A stretch of DNA of 23,075 nt, taken from the NCBI GenBank assembly GCA_040507895.1, contig JBEVNX010000132.1, positions 1 through 23,075 on the forward strand. Reading direction: 5' to 3'. This DNA comes from JBEVNX01 sp040507895 (lineage in GTDB: Bacteria; Desulfobacterota; Binatia; JACPRU01). Position 1 is the first letter of the stretch. Each line of letters starts with the position of its first letter. Under the pieces are notes generated by a model. The model had not been told where the DNA came from. It did not search any database and worked only from the letters and a program-made list of their open reading frames with translations. Made by a program: the position numbers and the translations under genes. Shown one piece after another: positions 1-8,044 of this stretch.

Positions 1-422
1 CCGGGATAGATCGTGAAGCCGACGGCCGCGCAGCCGAGCCGCAGCGCTTCCTTGACGCTGCCGGTCACCGACGAGCACGGGTCCTTCTCGTCGTAGAGCA
101 CGTCGTGGCTGTTGAGCTTCAGGATGAGCGGCACCTCGCCGAGATATTGCGCGACTCCGCCCTCGATGAAGCCGAGCGGCGCCGCGTACGCGTTGCATCC
201 CGCGTCGAGTGCCAGCTGGAAGTGGTAATTCGGATCGTATCCCGGGGGATTCGCCGCGAAGCTCCGCCCCGGGCCATGCTCGAAGCCCTGGTCGACCGGC
301 AGGATCACCAGCTTGCCGGTTCCGCCGAGCGTTCCGTGGCTCAGGAGCCGCGCCAGGTTGGCGCGCGTGCCGGGATTGTCGCTCGCGTACCAGCCGAGAA
401 TCTCACGAATCCGTTCGGTCAT
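1..422 (-). CDS. Class I fructose-bisphosphate aldolase (FbaB/DhnA type), partial
   Basis: Translating the minus strand from the ATG at 422 gives 140 residues that stay open to the left edge, so the C-terminal half lies outside the window. The fragment reads as the start of a DeoC/LacD/FbaB-type TIM-barrel aldolase: a short helical N-terminus, the strand LVILPVDQGFEHGPG at about residues 41-55, then the stretch containing YHFQLALDAGCNA and LILKLNSHD. These are familiar features of bacterial and archaeal class I aldolases, which cleave fructose 1,6-bisphosphate to glyceraldehyde 3-phosphate and dihydroxyacetone phosphate through a lysine Schiff base. That lysine would lie in the missing part. 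A strong ribosome-binding site (GAGGAGA) sits just upstream of the ATG. The gene follows the CDF gene by about 71 bp on the same strand. Related DhnA-type aldolases with other substrates cannot be excluded. Confidence 0.85.
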   Translation of the reverse strand, partial: MTERIREILGWYASDNPGTRANLARLLSHGTLGGTGKLVILPVDQGFEHGPGRSFAANPPGYDPNYHFQLALDAGCNAYAAPLGFIEGGVAQYLGEVPLILKLNSHDVLYDEKDPCSSVTGSVKEALRLGCAAVGFTIYP

Positions 423-493
423 ACGGCTCTCCTCGCGACGTATCGCGCGTCATGGGGACTGCAATTCCCTTTCGAGCCTCGCCCTGTCAAGAA

Positions 494-1529
494 TCAGTCT
501 TCCAGCGCCTCGCCGGTGAGCGTTTCGAGCGACCAGTCGCGGTCGTCGACGAAGGCGTGCGCTCGCACCGGGCAGGGATCCACCCGACAGCCCCGGCAGT
601 ACGCCGAGCGGCAAGGATCGAGGTGAAAGATGCACTCGGCCTCTTGATCCACTCCGCGCACGAGACGGATCTCGAAGTCGTCGGCGAAATCGTGCGCCTC
701 GGACACCGACCAGAAGCGCGGCACGACGACGTGCGCGTCGACGTGGACCACGCCGCCCGAGCGGATCGCACGCAGCCGGTGGATGGCGATCACGCCGGGG
801 GTGCGCACCGCTTGGATGACCGAGGCGAGCTTGGCGAGCAGGCCCGGATCGGACTCGTCGAGCAGCCCGCCGACCGCGGCGCAAGAGGCGCACGCCGACG
901 ACGGCCAGGTTGCAGCCGATCGCGATCGCAACCAGCGGGTCGAACGGCTGCCATCCGGTCGTCCGCACCAGCCCGAGCCCGACCACTACGCCGGCGCTCG
1001 TCCAGAAGTCCGTGAGTACGTGCTGGCCGTCGGCTTCGATCGCGGGCGAATGCATGCGCCGTCCGGTGCGCACCAGAAAGTAACCGAGCAGGGCGTTGGC
1101 CATTCCGGCGCCGATCACGAGCACGAGCCCGACCTCGATCGCCTCGAGCCGGCCGCCGAACCACAGCGCATGTCCTGCCTGGTAGACGATCAACAGAGCT
1201 GCGAAGGCGATCAGCCCGCCCTCGAACCCGCTCGACAAGAACTCGACCTTGCCGTGGCCGTACGGATGGCTCGGGTCGGCCGGGCGGCTCGCGATCGCCA
1301 GGCTCGCCAGCGTGAACAGCGCAGCGATGATGTTGACGATCGACTCGAGGGCGTCGGAGAGGATCGCGGTGGATCCGGTGAGCTGGTAGCCGACGAACTT
1401 GGCCACGAAGATCAGCACGGCGGCGCCGAGCGAGATCGCGCCGGCTCGCAGGCGCAGCACGCGATCGACGACCGCGGGCTGGGGCGCCTCCCCGATGCGA
1501 GCAGAATACGGAAGTTCGCTGACGCGCAT
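494..1529 (-). pseudogene. Cation diffusion facilitator (CDF) transporter, frameshifted
   Basis: Two overlapping minus-strand frames together make one CDF-family metal efflux protein. The first frame, from the ATG at 1529 (an in-frame TTG lies at 1535), holds the membrane domain: TM segments beginning with ISLGAAVLIFVAKFVGY, the TM2 motif SDALESIVN, and a TM5 HxxxD motif (QHVLTD). After VRLLRR this frame turns into arginine-rich shadow sequence. The second frame carries the expected continuation GGLLDESDPGLL, the cytoplasmic ferredoxin-like domain (VHVDAHVVVP, then HDFADDFE) and a cysteine-rich tail, ending with TGA at 494-496. The frames meet at about 872-887 in a GC-only run, where two bases appear lost or one gained. 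CDF proteins exchange Zn, Fe, Mn or similar ions for protons at the inner membrane. The break could be a real mutation or a sequencing error; if it is an error, the gene is intact at about 345 residues. Confidence 0.8.
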
Positions 1530-1628
1530 GGCCAATCCGGCGGCGACTCCAGGCTACCGGCTCGCGCCGTGCAAGAGAAGACGACTCGACGTGGAAGCGT
1601 GGCCGCGAAGGCGCTAGCTTGCTCGGCG

Positions 1629-2996
1629 ATGACTGCCGCGAAGCGCTTTGCCGACTGGGCGGCCGAGCTCACGCTCGACGAGGTTCCCGCGCACGTCGTC
1701 TCAGCCGCGAAGCTCCACTTCCTCGATGCCATCGGCTGCGGGCTCGCGGCGCACGCGCTCGGCATCGCCACGGCCGGGCGCGAGGCCGCGCGGGAAGGCG
1801 GCGGGCGACCCGAGGCCTGGGTCATCGGCCTCGAAGAGCGGCTACCCGCAGGACCTGCCGCGTTCGCCAACGGCATGCTCTGTCACGGCCTCGACTTCGA
1901 CGACACGCACAGCGACGCCGTCTGCCACGTGAGCGCGGTGACGGCCCCGGCCGCCCTGGCGGCCGCGCAGGCGAGCGGTGCGCGCGGCGCCGAGCTGCTC
2001 CTCGCACTGATCGCCGGCAACGAGATCACGATTCGCATCGGCATGGCGGCGCCCGCGGCGTTTCATCGACGCGGCTTCCACCCCACTTCGGTCTGCGGCG
2101 TGTTCGGCGCCGCCGCGGCGACGGCGCGTTTGCGCGGTCTCGCGCCCGCGGCGATGGCTCAAGCGCTCGGCATCGCCGGCAGCCTGGCGAGCGGTATCTT
2201 CGAGTATCTCGCCGACGGCTCGGAGACCAAGCCGTTGCACGCGGGAGCGGCGGCCCAAGCCGGCCTCCTCGCGGCGAGCGTCGCCGCGCACGGCGGCACC
2301 GGTCCAGCCACGGTGCTCGAGGGCCGCTTCGGTGTCTTCGCCGCGTTCGCCGACCTGCGCTCGATCGATCTCGGGCCGTCGCTGGCCGATCTCGGCGAGC
2401 GCTGGGAGACCCCGCGAATCGCCTTCAAGCCGTATCCCGCGTGTCACTACGTTCATGCGCCGATCGACGCCGCGGCCCGCGCGATGGCCGGACGAACGGT
2501 CGATCCCGACGACATCGCGGAGATCGTCGTTCGGGTGCCGGAGCCCGCCGTGTCGCTGGTGCTGGAGCCGGCAGCCGCCAAGGCACGTCCGCGCACGCCT
2601 TACGACGCGAAGTTCAGTTTGCCCTATGGGGTCGCCGCGATGCTGCTCCACGGCCGCGTCGATCTCGGTTCGTACAGTCCCGAGGCGATCGCCGAAGAAC
2701 GCGTGCTCGCGCTTGCGCGCAAGGTCCGCTACGAGGTCGCCTCGTTCGCGACGTTCCCGCAGGCTTTCCCCGGTGCGGCGCGTGTCATCCAGGGCAACGG
2801 CGAAGCCCTCGAGGCCGAAGTGTTGCATCAGCGTGGTGGCCCGGAGAATCCGATGAGCGAGGCGGACGTCTGCGACAAATTCCGCCGCAATGCCGCCCTA
2901 GCCCTCCCCGACGCCGCCGTCCTGCGCCTGCAGGAAGGGATCCTCGGGCTCGACGAGCGAGAAGACTTGCGGGATCTGGTTGCGGCGTCCCGCTGA
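1629..2996 (+). CDS. MmgE/PrpD family protein
   Basis: The 455-residue product matches the MmgE/PrpD family in length and motifs. This family includes 2-methylcitrate dehydratase, cis-aconitate decarboxylase and related lyases or epimerases acting on small polycarboxylates. Visible landmarks are an all-helical N-terminal domain (FADWAAELTLDEVP, then FLDAIGCGLAA), HGLDFDDTH at residues 86-94, RGFHPTSVCGVFG around 148-160, SETKPLHAG around 198-206 with conserved Lys201 and His204, and KPYPACHYVHA at 267-277. The start at 1629 is chosen because the family N-terminus begins there; the reading frame stays open far upstream only because of the GC-rich composition. No prpB, prpC or other methylcitrate-cycle gene is nearby, so the substrate cannot be assigned. 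It diverges from the CDF gene across about 100 bp and ends 15 bp before the convergent thioesterase gene. Confidence 0.88.
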   Translation: MTAAKRFADWAAELTLDEVPAHVVSAAKLHFLDAIGCGLAAHALGIATAGREAAREGGGRPEAWVIGLEERLPAGPAAFANGMLCHGLDFDDTHSDAVCHVSAVTAPAALAAAQASGARGAELLLALIAGNEITIRIGMAAPAAFHRRGFHPTSVCGVFGAAAATARLRGLAPAAMAQALGIAGSLASGIFEYLADGSETKPLHAGAAAQAGLLAASVAAHGGTGPATVLEGRFGVFAAFADLRSIDLGPSLADLGERWETPRIAFKPYPACHYVHAPIDAAARAMAGRTVDPDDIAEIVVRVPEPAVSLVLEPAAAKARPRTPYDAKFSLPYGVAAMLLHGRVDLGSYSPEAIAEERVLALARKVRYEVASFATFPQAFPGAARVIQGNGEALEAEVLHQRGGPENPMSEADVCDKFRRNAALALPDAAVLRLQEGILGLDEREDLRDLVAASR

Positions 2997-3011
2997 ACCG
3001 GGCTCGCCCGC

Positions 3012-3419
3012 TCAGCCGAGCTTGTAGGTCACCAGTGCGCTCGCCACGCGCTTGCCTCTTGCACCCTCGACGGCAACTTCGCACACGGTGATCGTCCGGC
3101 CGCGCCGGATCACGCGCGCGTCGGCCACCACGTCCTCGCGACGGGCCGCGGCGAGGAAGTTGATCGTCAGCGCGATGGTCGTGCCGCGGGGATTCGCGGA
3201 GAGATCGGCGCCGGACCACGCAGCTCCGGTCGCGGCGGCATCGGCGATCGCCGAGAGCGCGCCGCCGTGGACGATGCCCCCGCCCGTTGTCACCTCGGCG
3301 CGAAACGGCAGGCGGAGCCGTACCCGGTCGCGCTCGATGGACTCGACCTCCATGCCGAGCAGACGGCCGAGGGGAGTTTCGAGGATCGCCCCGCGGATCT
3401 CGTCGACGTTCGGTGTCAT
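3012..3419 (-). CDS. PaaI-family (hotdog-fold) acyl-CoA thioesterase
   Basis: The 135-residue product has the single-hotdog layout of PaaI/YbgC-like thioesterases: an N-terminal helix ending in PLGRLLGMEV, then strand RVRLRLPF, the signature GGGIVHGGALSAIADAAAT (residues 46-64) and the strand TIALTINFLAAAR. In this family the HGG motif (His51-Gly52-Gly53) starts the central helix and, with Asp60, lies in the active-site region that hydrolyses aryl- or acyl-CoA thioesters. The ATG at 3419 is supported by an upstream GGAGAG. The gene is convergent with MmgE/PrpD and divergent from the MocR-type regulator across 81 bp that holds inverted repeats, so it is a candidate target of that regulator. 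Substrate is not predictable from sequence alone. Confidence 0.88.
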   Translation of the reverse strand: MTPNVDEIRGAILETPLGRLLGMEVESIERDRVRLRLPFRAEVTTGGGIVHGGALSAIADAAATGAAWSGADLSANPRGTTIALTINFLAAARREDVVADARVIRRGRTITVCEVAVEGARGKRVASALVTYKLG

Positions 3420-3463
3420 CTCTGCGCTCTCCGTTCCACGGCGATGGCCGTCGCATCGACCCC

Positions 3464-3501
3464 TGGTCTATGGCAATGAACCATTTTCGGGGGAATTGCC
3501 A
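3464..3501. promoter_or_regulatory. Inverted repeats in the MocR-gene leader (putative operator)
   Basis: Three overlapping dyads lie just before the MocR-type gene: TGGT (3464-3467) with ACCA (3480-3483); ATGG (3470-3473) with CCAT (3481-3484); and the longer TGGCAAT (3471-3477) with ATTGCCA (3495-3501), 17 bp apart. The right arm of the longest repeat contains the A of the start codon. The stretch is AT-richer than its surroundings. MocR/PdxR regulators commonly bind short repeats in the region between themselves and a divergent gene, so an operator is a reasonable inference. In mRNA the 7-bp arms could also pair and cover the ribosome-binding site GGGGGA (3489-3494). Confidence 0.45.
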
Positions 3502-4970
3502 TGTCCACTTCGATGTTGCTCGCGCTCGACGGCGAAGGGCCGCTTCATCGCCAGCTCTACCACGCGCTGCGACAGGCCATCCTCGGGGGCACTCTCCGCC
3601 CGGGCGCGCGAATGCCGTCGACCCGCGCGATCGCCGCCGAGACGCGCGTCTCGCGCATCACCGCCGTCATCGCTTACGATCAACTGATCGCCGAGGGATA
3701 TGCCGAGCCGCGGCGCGGCTCCGGCACCTATGTGGCGGCAGCGCTTGCCCTCGACGGCGCTCTCCGCGCGCGCCGGCAGCCGAGCGCTCCGACCCCGGCG
3801 CGCTTGTCCACGTACGGCCGGCGCATCGTCGCGTCGACGCGCGGCCATCCGCCCTCGTGGGCGCCACGGCGAGCGGCGCTGCCCTACGACTTTCGCTATG
3901 GCCGGCCTGCGATCGGCGATTTCCCGCACGCGATGTGGCGCCGACTGCTCGCGCGGCGCGCCCGGCGCGCTTCGTTCCGTGCGCTCGACTACGGCCCGCC
4001 GGAGGGGCTCCCCGAGCTGCGGACGGCGCTCGCGGACTACCTGCGGCGCTCGCGCGCGCTGGTGTGCGACGAAAGCCAGATCGTGGTGGTCAGCGGCTCG
4101 CAGCAGGCGCTCGACCTCGTGGCGCGGGTGCTCCTCGACGCCGGCGACCTCGTGCTGCTCGAGGAGCCGCACTACGCCGGAGCACGTCGAGTGTTTCGCG
4201 GAATCGGTGCGAGGCTGCGCGCGCTCCCGGTCGACCGCGAAGGGCTCGACGTCGGCCGTCTCGCCGCGCGCGAGGAGCGGTTCCGCGCCGCCTACGTCAC
4301 GCCGTCCCACCAGTTTCCGCTCGGCGTCGTGATGAGCGTGTCGCGCCGGCTGGCGCTCCTCGCGTGGGCGACGCGCACCGGTGCATACGTCGTCGAGGAC
4401 GACTACGACAGCGAGTACCGCTACGTCGGGCGGCCGATCGAATCCCTTCAGGGCCTCGATCGCACCGGCCGCGTGCTCTACGTCGGAACGTTCTCCAAAG
4501 TGCTCTTCCCTGCGCTTCGCCTCGGCTACCTCGTCCTCCCCCGGCCGCTCGTCGACGCCTTCCGTACCGCCAAGGCCCTCGCCGATACGGGAAGTGCGAC
4601 GCTGGAGCAGGGGGCGCTCGCCGACTTCATGCGCGAAGGACACTACGAGCGGTATCTACGCCGCTCGCGTGCGCGGGTCGGGGCGCGGCGCGCCGCGCTG
4701 CTCGAAGCCATCGCGACACATTTCGGCGACCGCGCGGAGGTCTGCGGGGCAGACGCCGGGCTGCACGTCGTGCTCTGGCTACGCGACGTCCGCCGCGAGC
4801 GTCTGGCGGGTGTCATCGAGCGGGCCGCGGCGACCGGTGTCGGCGTCTATCCAGCCGCCCCGTACTACCTTCGGCCGCCGCCGCGGGCCGGCTTGTTGCT
4901 CGGCTATGCGTCGCTCGACGAGGCCGAGATCCGCCGCGGTATCGAACGACTCGCGCAGTGCACGAGCTGA
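3501..4970 (+). CDS. MocR/PdxR-type transcriptional regulator with aminotransferase domain
   Basis: The 489-residue protein has the two-part MocR architecture. Residues about 12-78 form a GntR-type winged helix (PLHRQLYHALRQAIL, then GARMPSTRAIAAE and GSGTYV at the wing). After a linker of about 45 residues comes a fold-type I aminotransferase-like domain with YGPPEGLPELR, VVSGSQQALDL, VVEDDYDSEYR and GTFSKVLFPALRLGY. Lys333 in the last motif is the expected pyridoxal-phosphate Schiff-base lysine. Proteins of this class use bound PLP (or a PLP-amino acid adduct) as an effector and control vitamin B6, GABA, taurine or other amino-acid genes. Here no PLP-synthesis or amino-acid gene adjoins it, so the regulon is unknown; the divergent thioesterase gene is the nearest candidate. 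Start is set by GGGGGA six bases before the ATG. Confidence 0.92.
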   Translation: MSTSMLLALDGEGPLHRQLYHALRQAILGGTLRPGARMPSTRAIAAETRVSRITAVIAYDQLIAEGYAEPRRGSGTYVAAALALDGALRARRQPSAPTPARLSTYGRRIVASTRGHPPSWAPRRAALPYDFRYGRPAIGDFPHAMWRRLLARRARRASFRALDYGPPEGLPELRTALADYLRRSRALVCDESQIVVVSGSQQALDLVARVLLDAGDLVLLEEPHYAGARRVFRGIGARLRALPVDREGLDVGRLAAREERFRAAYVTPSHQFPLGVVMSVSRRLALLAWATRTGAYVVEDDYDSEYRYVGRPIESLQGLDRTGRVLYVGTFSKVLFPALRLGYLVLPRPLVDAFRTAKALADTGSATLEQGALADFMREGHYERYLRRSRARVGARRAALLEAIATHFGDRAEVCGADAGLHVVLWLRDVRRERLAGVIERAAATGVGVYPAAPYYLRPPPRAGLLLGYASLDEAEIRRGIERLAQCTS

Positions 4971-4990
4971 GCAGAAGCCCGGAGCCCGGA

Positions 4991-7690
4991 TCAAGGCTCG
5001 AGCGCTTTACCGAGCGCCTCCATCTCGCGCCCGAAGGTCGACCAATCGCCGGCACGGAGGCCGTCGAGCGCGGCGCGATAGTGGTCGAGCGCGGCGCTGC
5101 TCGCCGGCTTCTCCCCCGGCGGGGGCGCTTCGACGCTCGGCAGCGGGAGCGGCGCCGCTCCGCTGAAGACCTTCGCCATGGCGGCTTCGAGCGTCTCCTC
5201 CATGGCGACGCGGTCGGCGTAGGCGACGATGACCCGCTTCAGCTCGGGGATCTGCCCCTGCTCGGAACGAAGGTAGAGCGGTTGGACATAAACGATCGCG
5301 TCCTCGATCGGGATCACCAGCAGATTGCCGCGGATCACCTTGGATCCCAGCTGATTCCACAGCGAGAGCTGCTGCGAGATCGTCGTGTCCTGATCGATGC
5401 GCGCCTCGATCTGCTGCGGCCCGTAGATCACCCGGTCCTTCGGAAACGCGTACTCGATCATCTCGCCGTAGTGTGCTTCGTCGCAGCGAGCCGCGAGCCA
5501 GGCCACCATGTTGTTGCGGTTGGACGGCGTCATCGGCTGCATCAGCAGGAACTCCTCGCCCTCGCCGCCCGGCAGCCGCATGATGATGTAGTACGGCTCG
5601 GCCGCGGAGCGCGTGGCGCCGACCTTCTCGCTCGGGAAGCTCCAGAGGTCCTCCTTGTTGTAGAACACGTCCGGGTTCGTCATGTGGTATGTGCGATACA
5701 TCTCGGCCTGGATCAGGAAGAGGCCCTCGGGGTAGCGCAGATGTCCGCGAAGCTCCTGCGGCATGTCGGCGAGCGGGCGAAACATGCCGGGGAAGGCGCG
5801 CGCGTAGGCCGCCAGCAGGGGTTCCTTCTCGTCGGCCGCATAGAACGTCACCGTGCCGTCGTAGGCGTCCATGACGATCTTCACCGGGTTGCGCACGTAG
5901 TTGAAGCCGAGGCGCGGCACCGGCTCCGCGTAGGGGAACGTCGACGACGCGGTGTAGGCGTCCTGGGTCCAGTGGAGCCGGCCGCCCACGATCACCAGGT
6001 AGGGATCGTTGTCGAGCTTCAAGAACGGTGCGAGCCGCGACAGCCGCTGGCGAATCGAGCGCCGAAACAGGATGCGGCTCTCCGCGCGGAGGTTTCCCGA
6101 GATCAGCAGATTCACGTCGCCGAAGTGCCACGCGAACACCAATCGCCGGAGCAAAGAGCCGAGCGGCACGCCGCCCTGCCCCTGATACCGATTGGCGACG
6201 TTCTCGTCTCCCTTGGGATAGTCGAACTCCTCGGCCGCGCCCGCGACGAGGACGTAGTCGTCGGTGCGCTCGCCGAAGTAGATGCGCGGCTCGTCGACAC
6301 GGATTCCGACCGGCGACTCAGGCGGGATGCTGTGAAGAAAGAAGGACGGGAGCCCCTCGCCCTGGAATTCCGTCACCGAGCTCATCACCGCCCCGAAGCC
6401 GTGGGTGAATTGCAGCCGCTGGTTCACCCAGGTCCGCGCGCTCTCGGGCAGCTGCGAAGGCACGATCTCGCGCGCGGCCAGCATCACTTGACGCCGGCCG
6501 TCCGGCAGATCGTAGCGGTCGACGTCGATGTCGTTGAAGTCGTAGTAGAGCCGGATCACCTGCAGCTGGCGGTAACTGTCGAGCAGCGGCCCGGGATCCC
6601 ACAGGCGCACGTTGCGTAAGGTCCCCTCGTTGCGCTGAATCGCCGCCACGTCGAGCGGCGTCTTGGCGGGAAACGCTCGCGGTTTGATCTTGTCGAGTCC
6701 GTAAGCGAGGCGTGTGAGCCGGATGTTGTGCTCGAGATAGGGGCGCTCCAAGCGAAGCTCGTCGGGTCGCACGCGTAGGCGCTGGAAGAGGTCCGGCACG
6801 ACGGACGCGAGCAGCGAGGTGGCGAAGACGAGGACCAAGCCGGCCAGCGGCAAGCGCCAGCCGCGCATCGAGAGGTTCGCGAACGACAGGCCGGCACCGG
6901 CCAGCGCCGCGATACACATCAGCCACTGGAGCGGCAGCTTCACATGGCTCGCCGTATACCCGGCTCCGTATACCGCGCCGTACGGGGCGAGGAGGAGCTC
7001 GTAGCGACCGAGCCAGTAGCCGGCGGCCTTGAGCAGCAGGAAGACGCCGAGCAGCACCGACAGCAGCCGGATCGCCGATGGCGGCAGCGATTCCCCCGGC
7101 CGGCGCAGATCGATGGCCCCCTGCAGCCAGTAGAGCACCCCCGCGAGGAGGCTGGCCAGCACTACGACGCCGACGGCGCCGTTCAGGGCCGTCCGAAGCG
7201 CCGGCAGTGCGAACACGTAGAAGCCGATGTCGCGACCGAAGATCGGCTCGCTCGTGCCGAAGGCGCCCCCATAGCGGTAGAGAAGGTACGTCTCCCAGCT
7301 CGCCGCCTGCCCGAGGCCGAACAGCAGCCCGAAGAGCGCGGCCGCCCCGACGACGATGCCGCGCCACGGGATGCGGTGGGAAAACGGCGCGATCAGCTCG
7401 GGAAGCGTCTCGGCGCCATTGCCTCGCCGCAGCACCACACGCACCACGCCGGGGTCGGCGCTGTGAGCGGTGACGTAGAGCCCGGTGGCGGCGACGACAG
7501 CAAAGGCGATGATCCCGCCGATGGCGAAGGCGAGCAGCTTGGCGCCGAGCATGGTGCGAAACACCACGCCGTAGCCCACGTGTCCGAACCACAGCGCGTC
7601 GACGATGAGGCCGCTCGCGGCGCCGATCACCACGAGCGCAGCGAGGGCGAGCCCGCCAGCGGCGGCCGCCAGGATCGTGCTCCTATTCAC
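4991..7690 (-). CDS. UPF0182 family membrane protein
   Basis: The 899-residue product has the length and layout of the UPF0182 (COG1615) family, whose biochemical role is unknown. About seven N-terminal membrane segments (approximately residues 5-28, 44-72, 108-130, 165-188, 208-228, 252-272 and 279-299) are followed by a large soluble region predicted to lie outside the cytoplasm. It ends in a low-complexity Pro/Ala linker and a short helical tail (ALDHYRAALDGLRAG). Family-like stretches include YLEHNIRLTRLAYGLD, NNMVAWLAARCDEAHYG, GPQQIEARIDQDTTISQQL and IYVQPLYLRSEQG. Translation appears to begin at a GTG (7690-7688) that overlaps the 3' end of the DUF1232 gene by 8 bp, suggesting coupled translation in a hemE-DUF1232-UPF0182 unit. 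Its stop is 20 bp from the convergent MocR-gene stop. Confidence 0.9.
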   Translation of the reverse strand: MNRSTILAAAAGGLALAALVVIGAASGLIVDALWFGHVGYGVVFRTMLGAKLLAFAIGGIIAFAVVAATGLYVTAHSADPGVVRVVLRRGNGAETLPELIAPFSHRIPWRGIVVGAAALFGLLFGLGQAASWETYLLYRYGGAFGTSEPIFGRDIGFYVFALPALRTALNGAVGVVVLASLLAGVLYWLQGAIDLRRPGESLPPSAIRLLSVLLGVFLLLKAAGYWLGRYELLLAPYGAVYGAGYTASHVKLPLQWLMCIAALAGAGLSFANLSMRGWRLPLAGLVLVFATSLLASVVPDLFQRLRVRPDELRLERPYLEHNIRLTRLAYGLDKIKPRAFPAKTPLDVAAIQRNEGTLRNVRLWDPGPLLDSYRQLQVIRLYYDFNDIDVDRYDLPDGRRQVMLAAREIVPSQLPESARTWVNQRLQFTHGFGAVMSSVTEFQGEGLPSFFLHSIPPESPVGIRVDEPRIYFGERTDDYVLVAGAAEEFDYPKGDENVANRYQGQGGVPLGSLLRRLVFAWHFGDVNLLISGNLRAESRILFRRSIRQRLSRLAPFLKLDNDPYLVIVGGRLHWTQDAYTASSTFPYAEPVPRLGFNYVRNPVKIVMDAYDGTVTFYAADEKEPLLAAYARAFPGMFRPLADMPQELRGHLRYPEGLFLIQAEMYRTYHMTNPDVFYNKEDLWSFPSEKVGATRSAAEPYYIIMRLPGGEGEEFLLMQPMTPSNRNNMVAWLAARCDEAHYGEMIEYAFPKDRVIYGPQQIEARIDQDTTISQQLSLWNQLGSKVIRGNLLVIPIEDAIVYVQPLYLRSEQGQIPELKRVIVAYADRVAMEETLEAAMAKVFSGAAPLPLPSVEAPPPGEKPASSAALDHYRAALDGLRAGDWSTFGREMEALGKALEP

Positions 7691-8024
7691 GCGGCGCCGT
7701 TCCCGAGGAGATCTCCCGCACCCGTTCGAGGACCACTTCCGGCGGGCACAAGCGGACGAACAGCCAAAGACCAGACAGTACGATGCCGAGGTCGTCGGCC
7801 TCTCCGACGAATGGCAGCACGTCGGGAATCACGTCGAACGGCCACACGACGTAGGCGAGCGTCAGGACCAGCAAGGCTTTCGCGAGGATCGAAACGCGCC
7901 GATCGCGGAACAGCCGCCAGTAGAGCCTCACGAACTGCGGTAGGTACGCGAGAACTTTTAGAACGCGGCCCGTGAAGAGGAACCGCGGCAGAGAACGCGA
8001 CGTCAACCCCACTCGACCATGCAT
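7683..8024 (-). CDS. DUF1232 (YkvA-like) small membrane protein
   Basis: The short product (113 residues from the ATG at 8024) contains the DUF1232 signature: a basic amphipathic N-terminus (YLPQFVRLYWRLFRDRRVS), then AKALLVLTLAYVVWPFDVIPDVLPFVGEADDLG, where the WPFDVIPDVLP core and GEADD are typical of YkvA-like proteins. A second hydrophobic stretch (GIVLSGLWLFVRL) follows. The function of the family is not established. A TTG at 8048 overlapping the hemE stop (TTGA) is an alternative start that would add eight residues. The stop TAG at 7685-7683 lies inside the UPF0182 start region, so all three genes are tightly packed. Confidence 0.8.
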   Translation of the reverse strand: MHGRVGLTSRSLPRFLFTGRVLKVLAYLPQFVRLYWRLFRDRRVSILAKALLVLTLAYVVWPFDVIPDVLPFVGEADDLGIVLSGLWLFVRLCPPEVVLERVREISSGTAPRE

Positions 8025-8044
8025 GACGCCAGCACCGCCGCGAG

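Noticed and set aside
783..1628. Long rightward open frame preceding the MmgE/PrpD start
   Set aside because: It is antisense to the CDF gene, has no family resemblance, and is open only because of GC-rich codon composition; the real protein starts at 1629.
3287..6619. A rightward open frame of more than 1100 codons
   Set aside because: It crosses the MocR gene in another frame and is antisense to the UPF0182 gene. The translation is Arg/Ala/Pro-rich and then Glu/His/Asp-rich without domains, as expected for a shadow frame.
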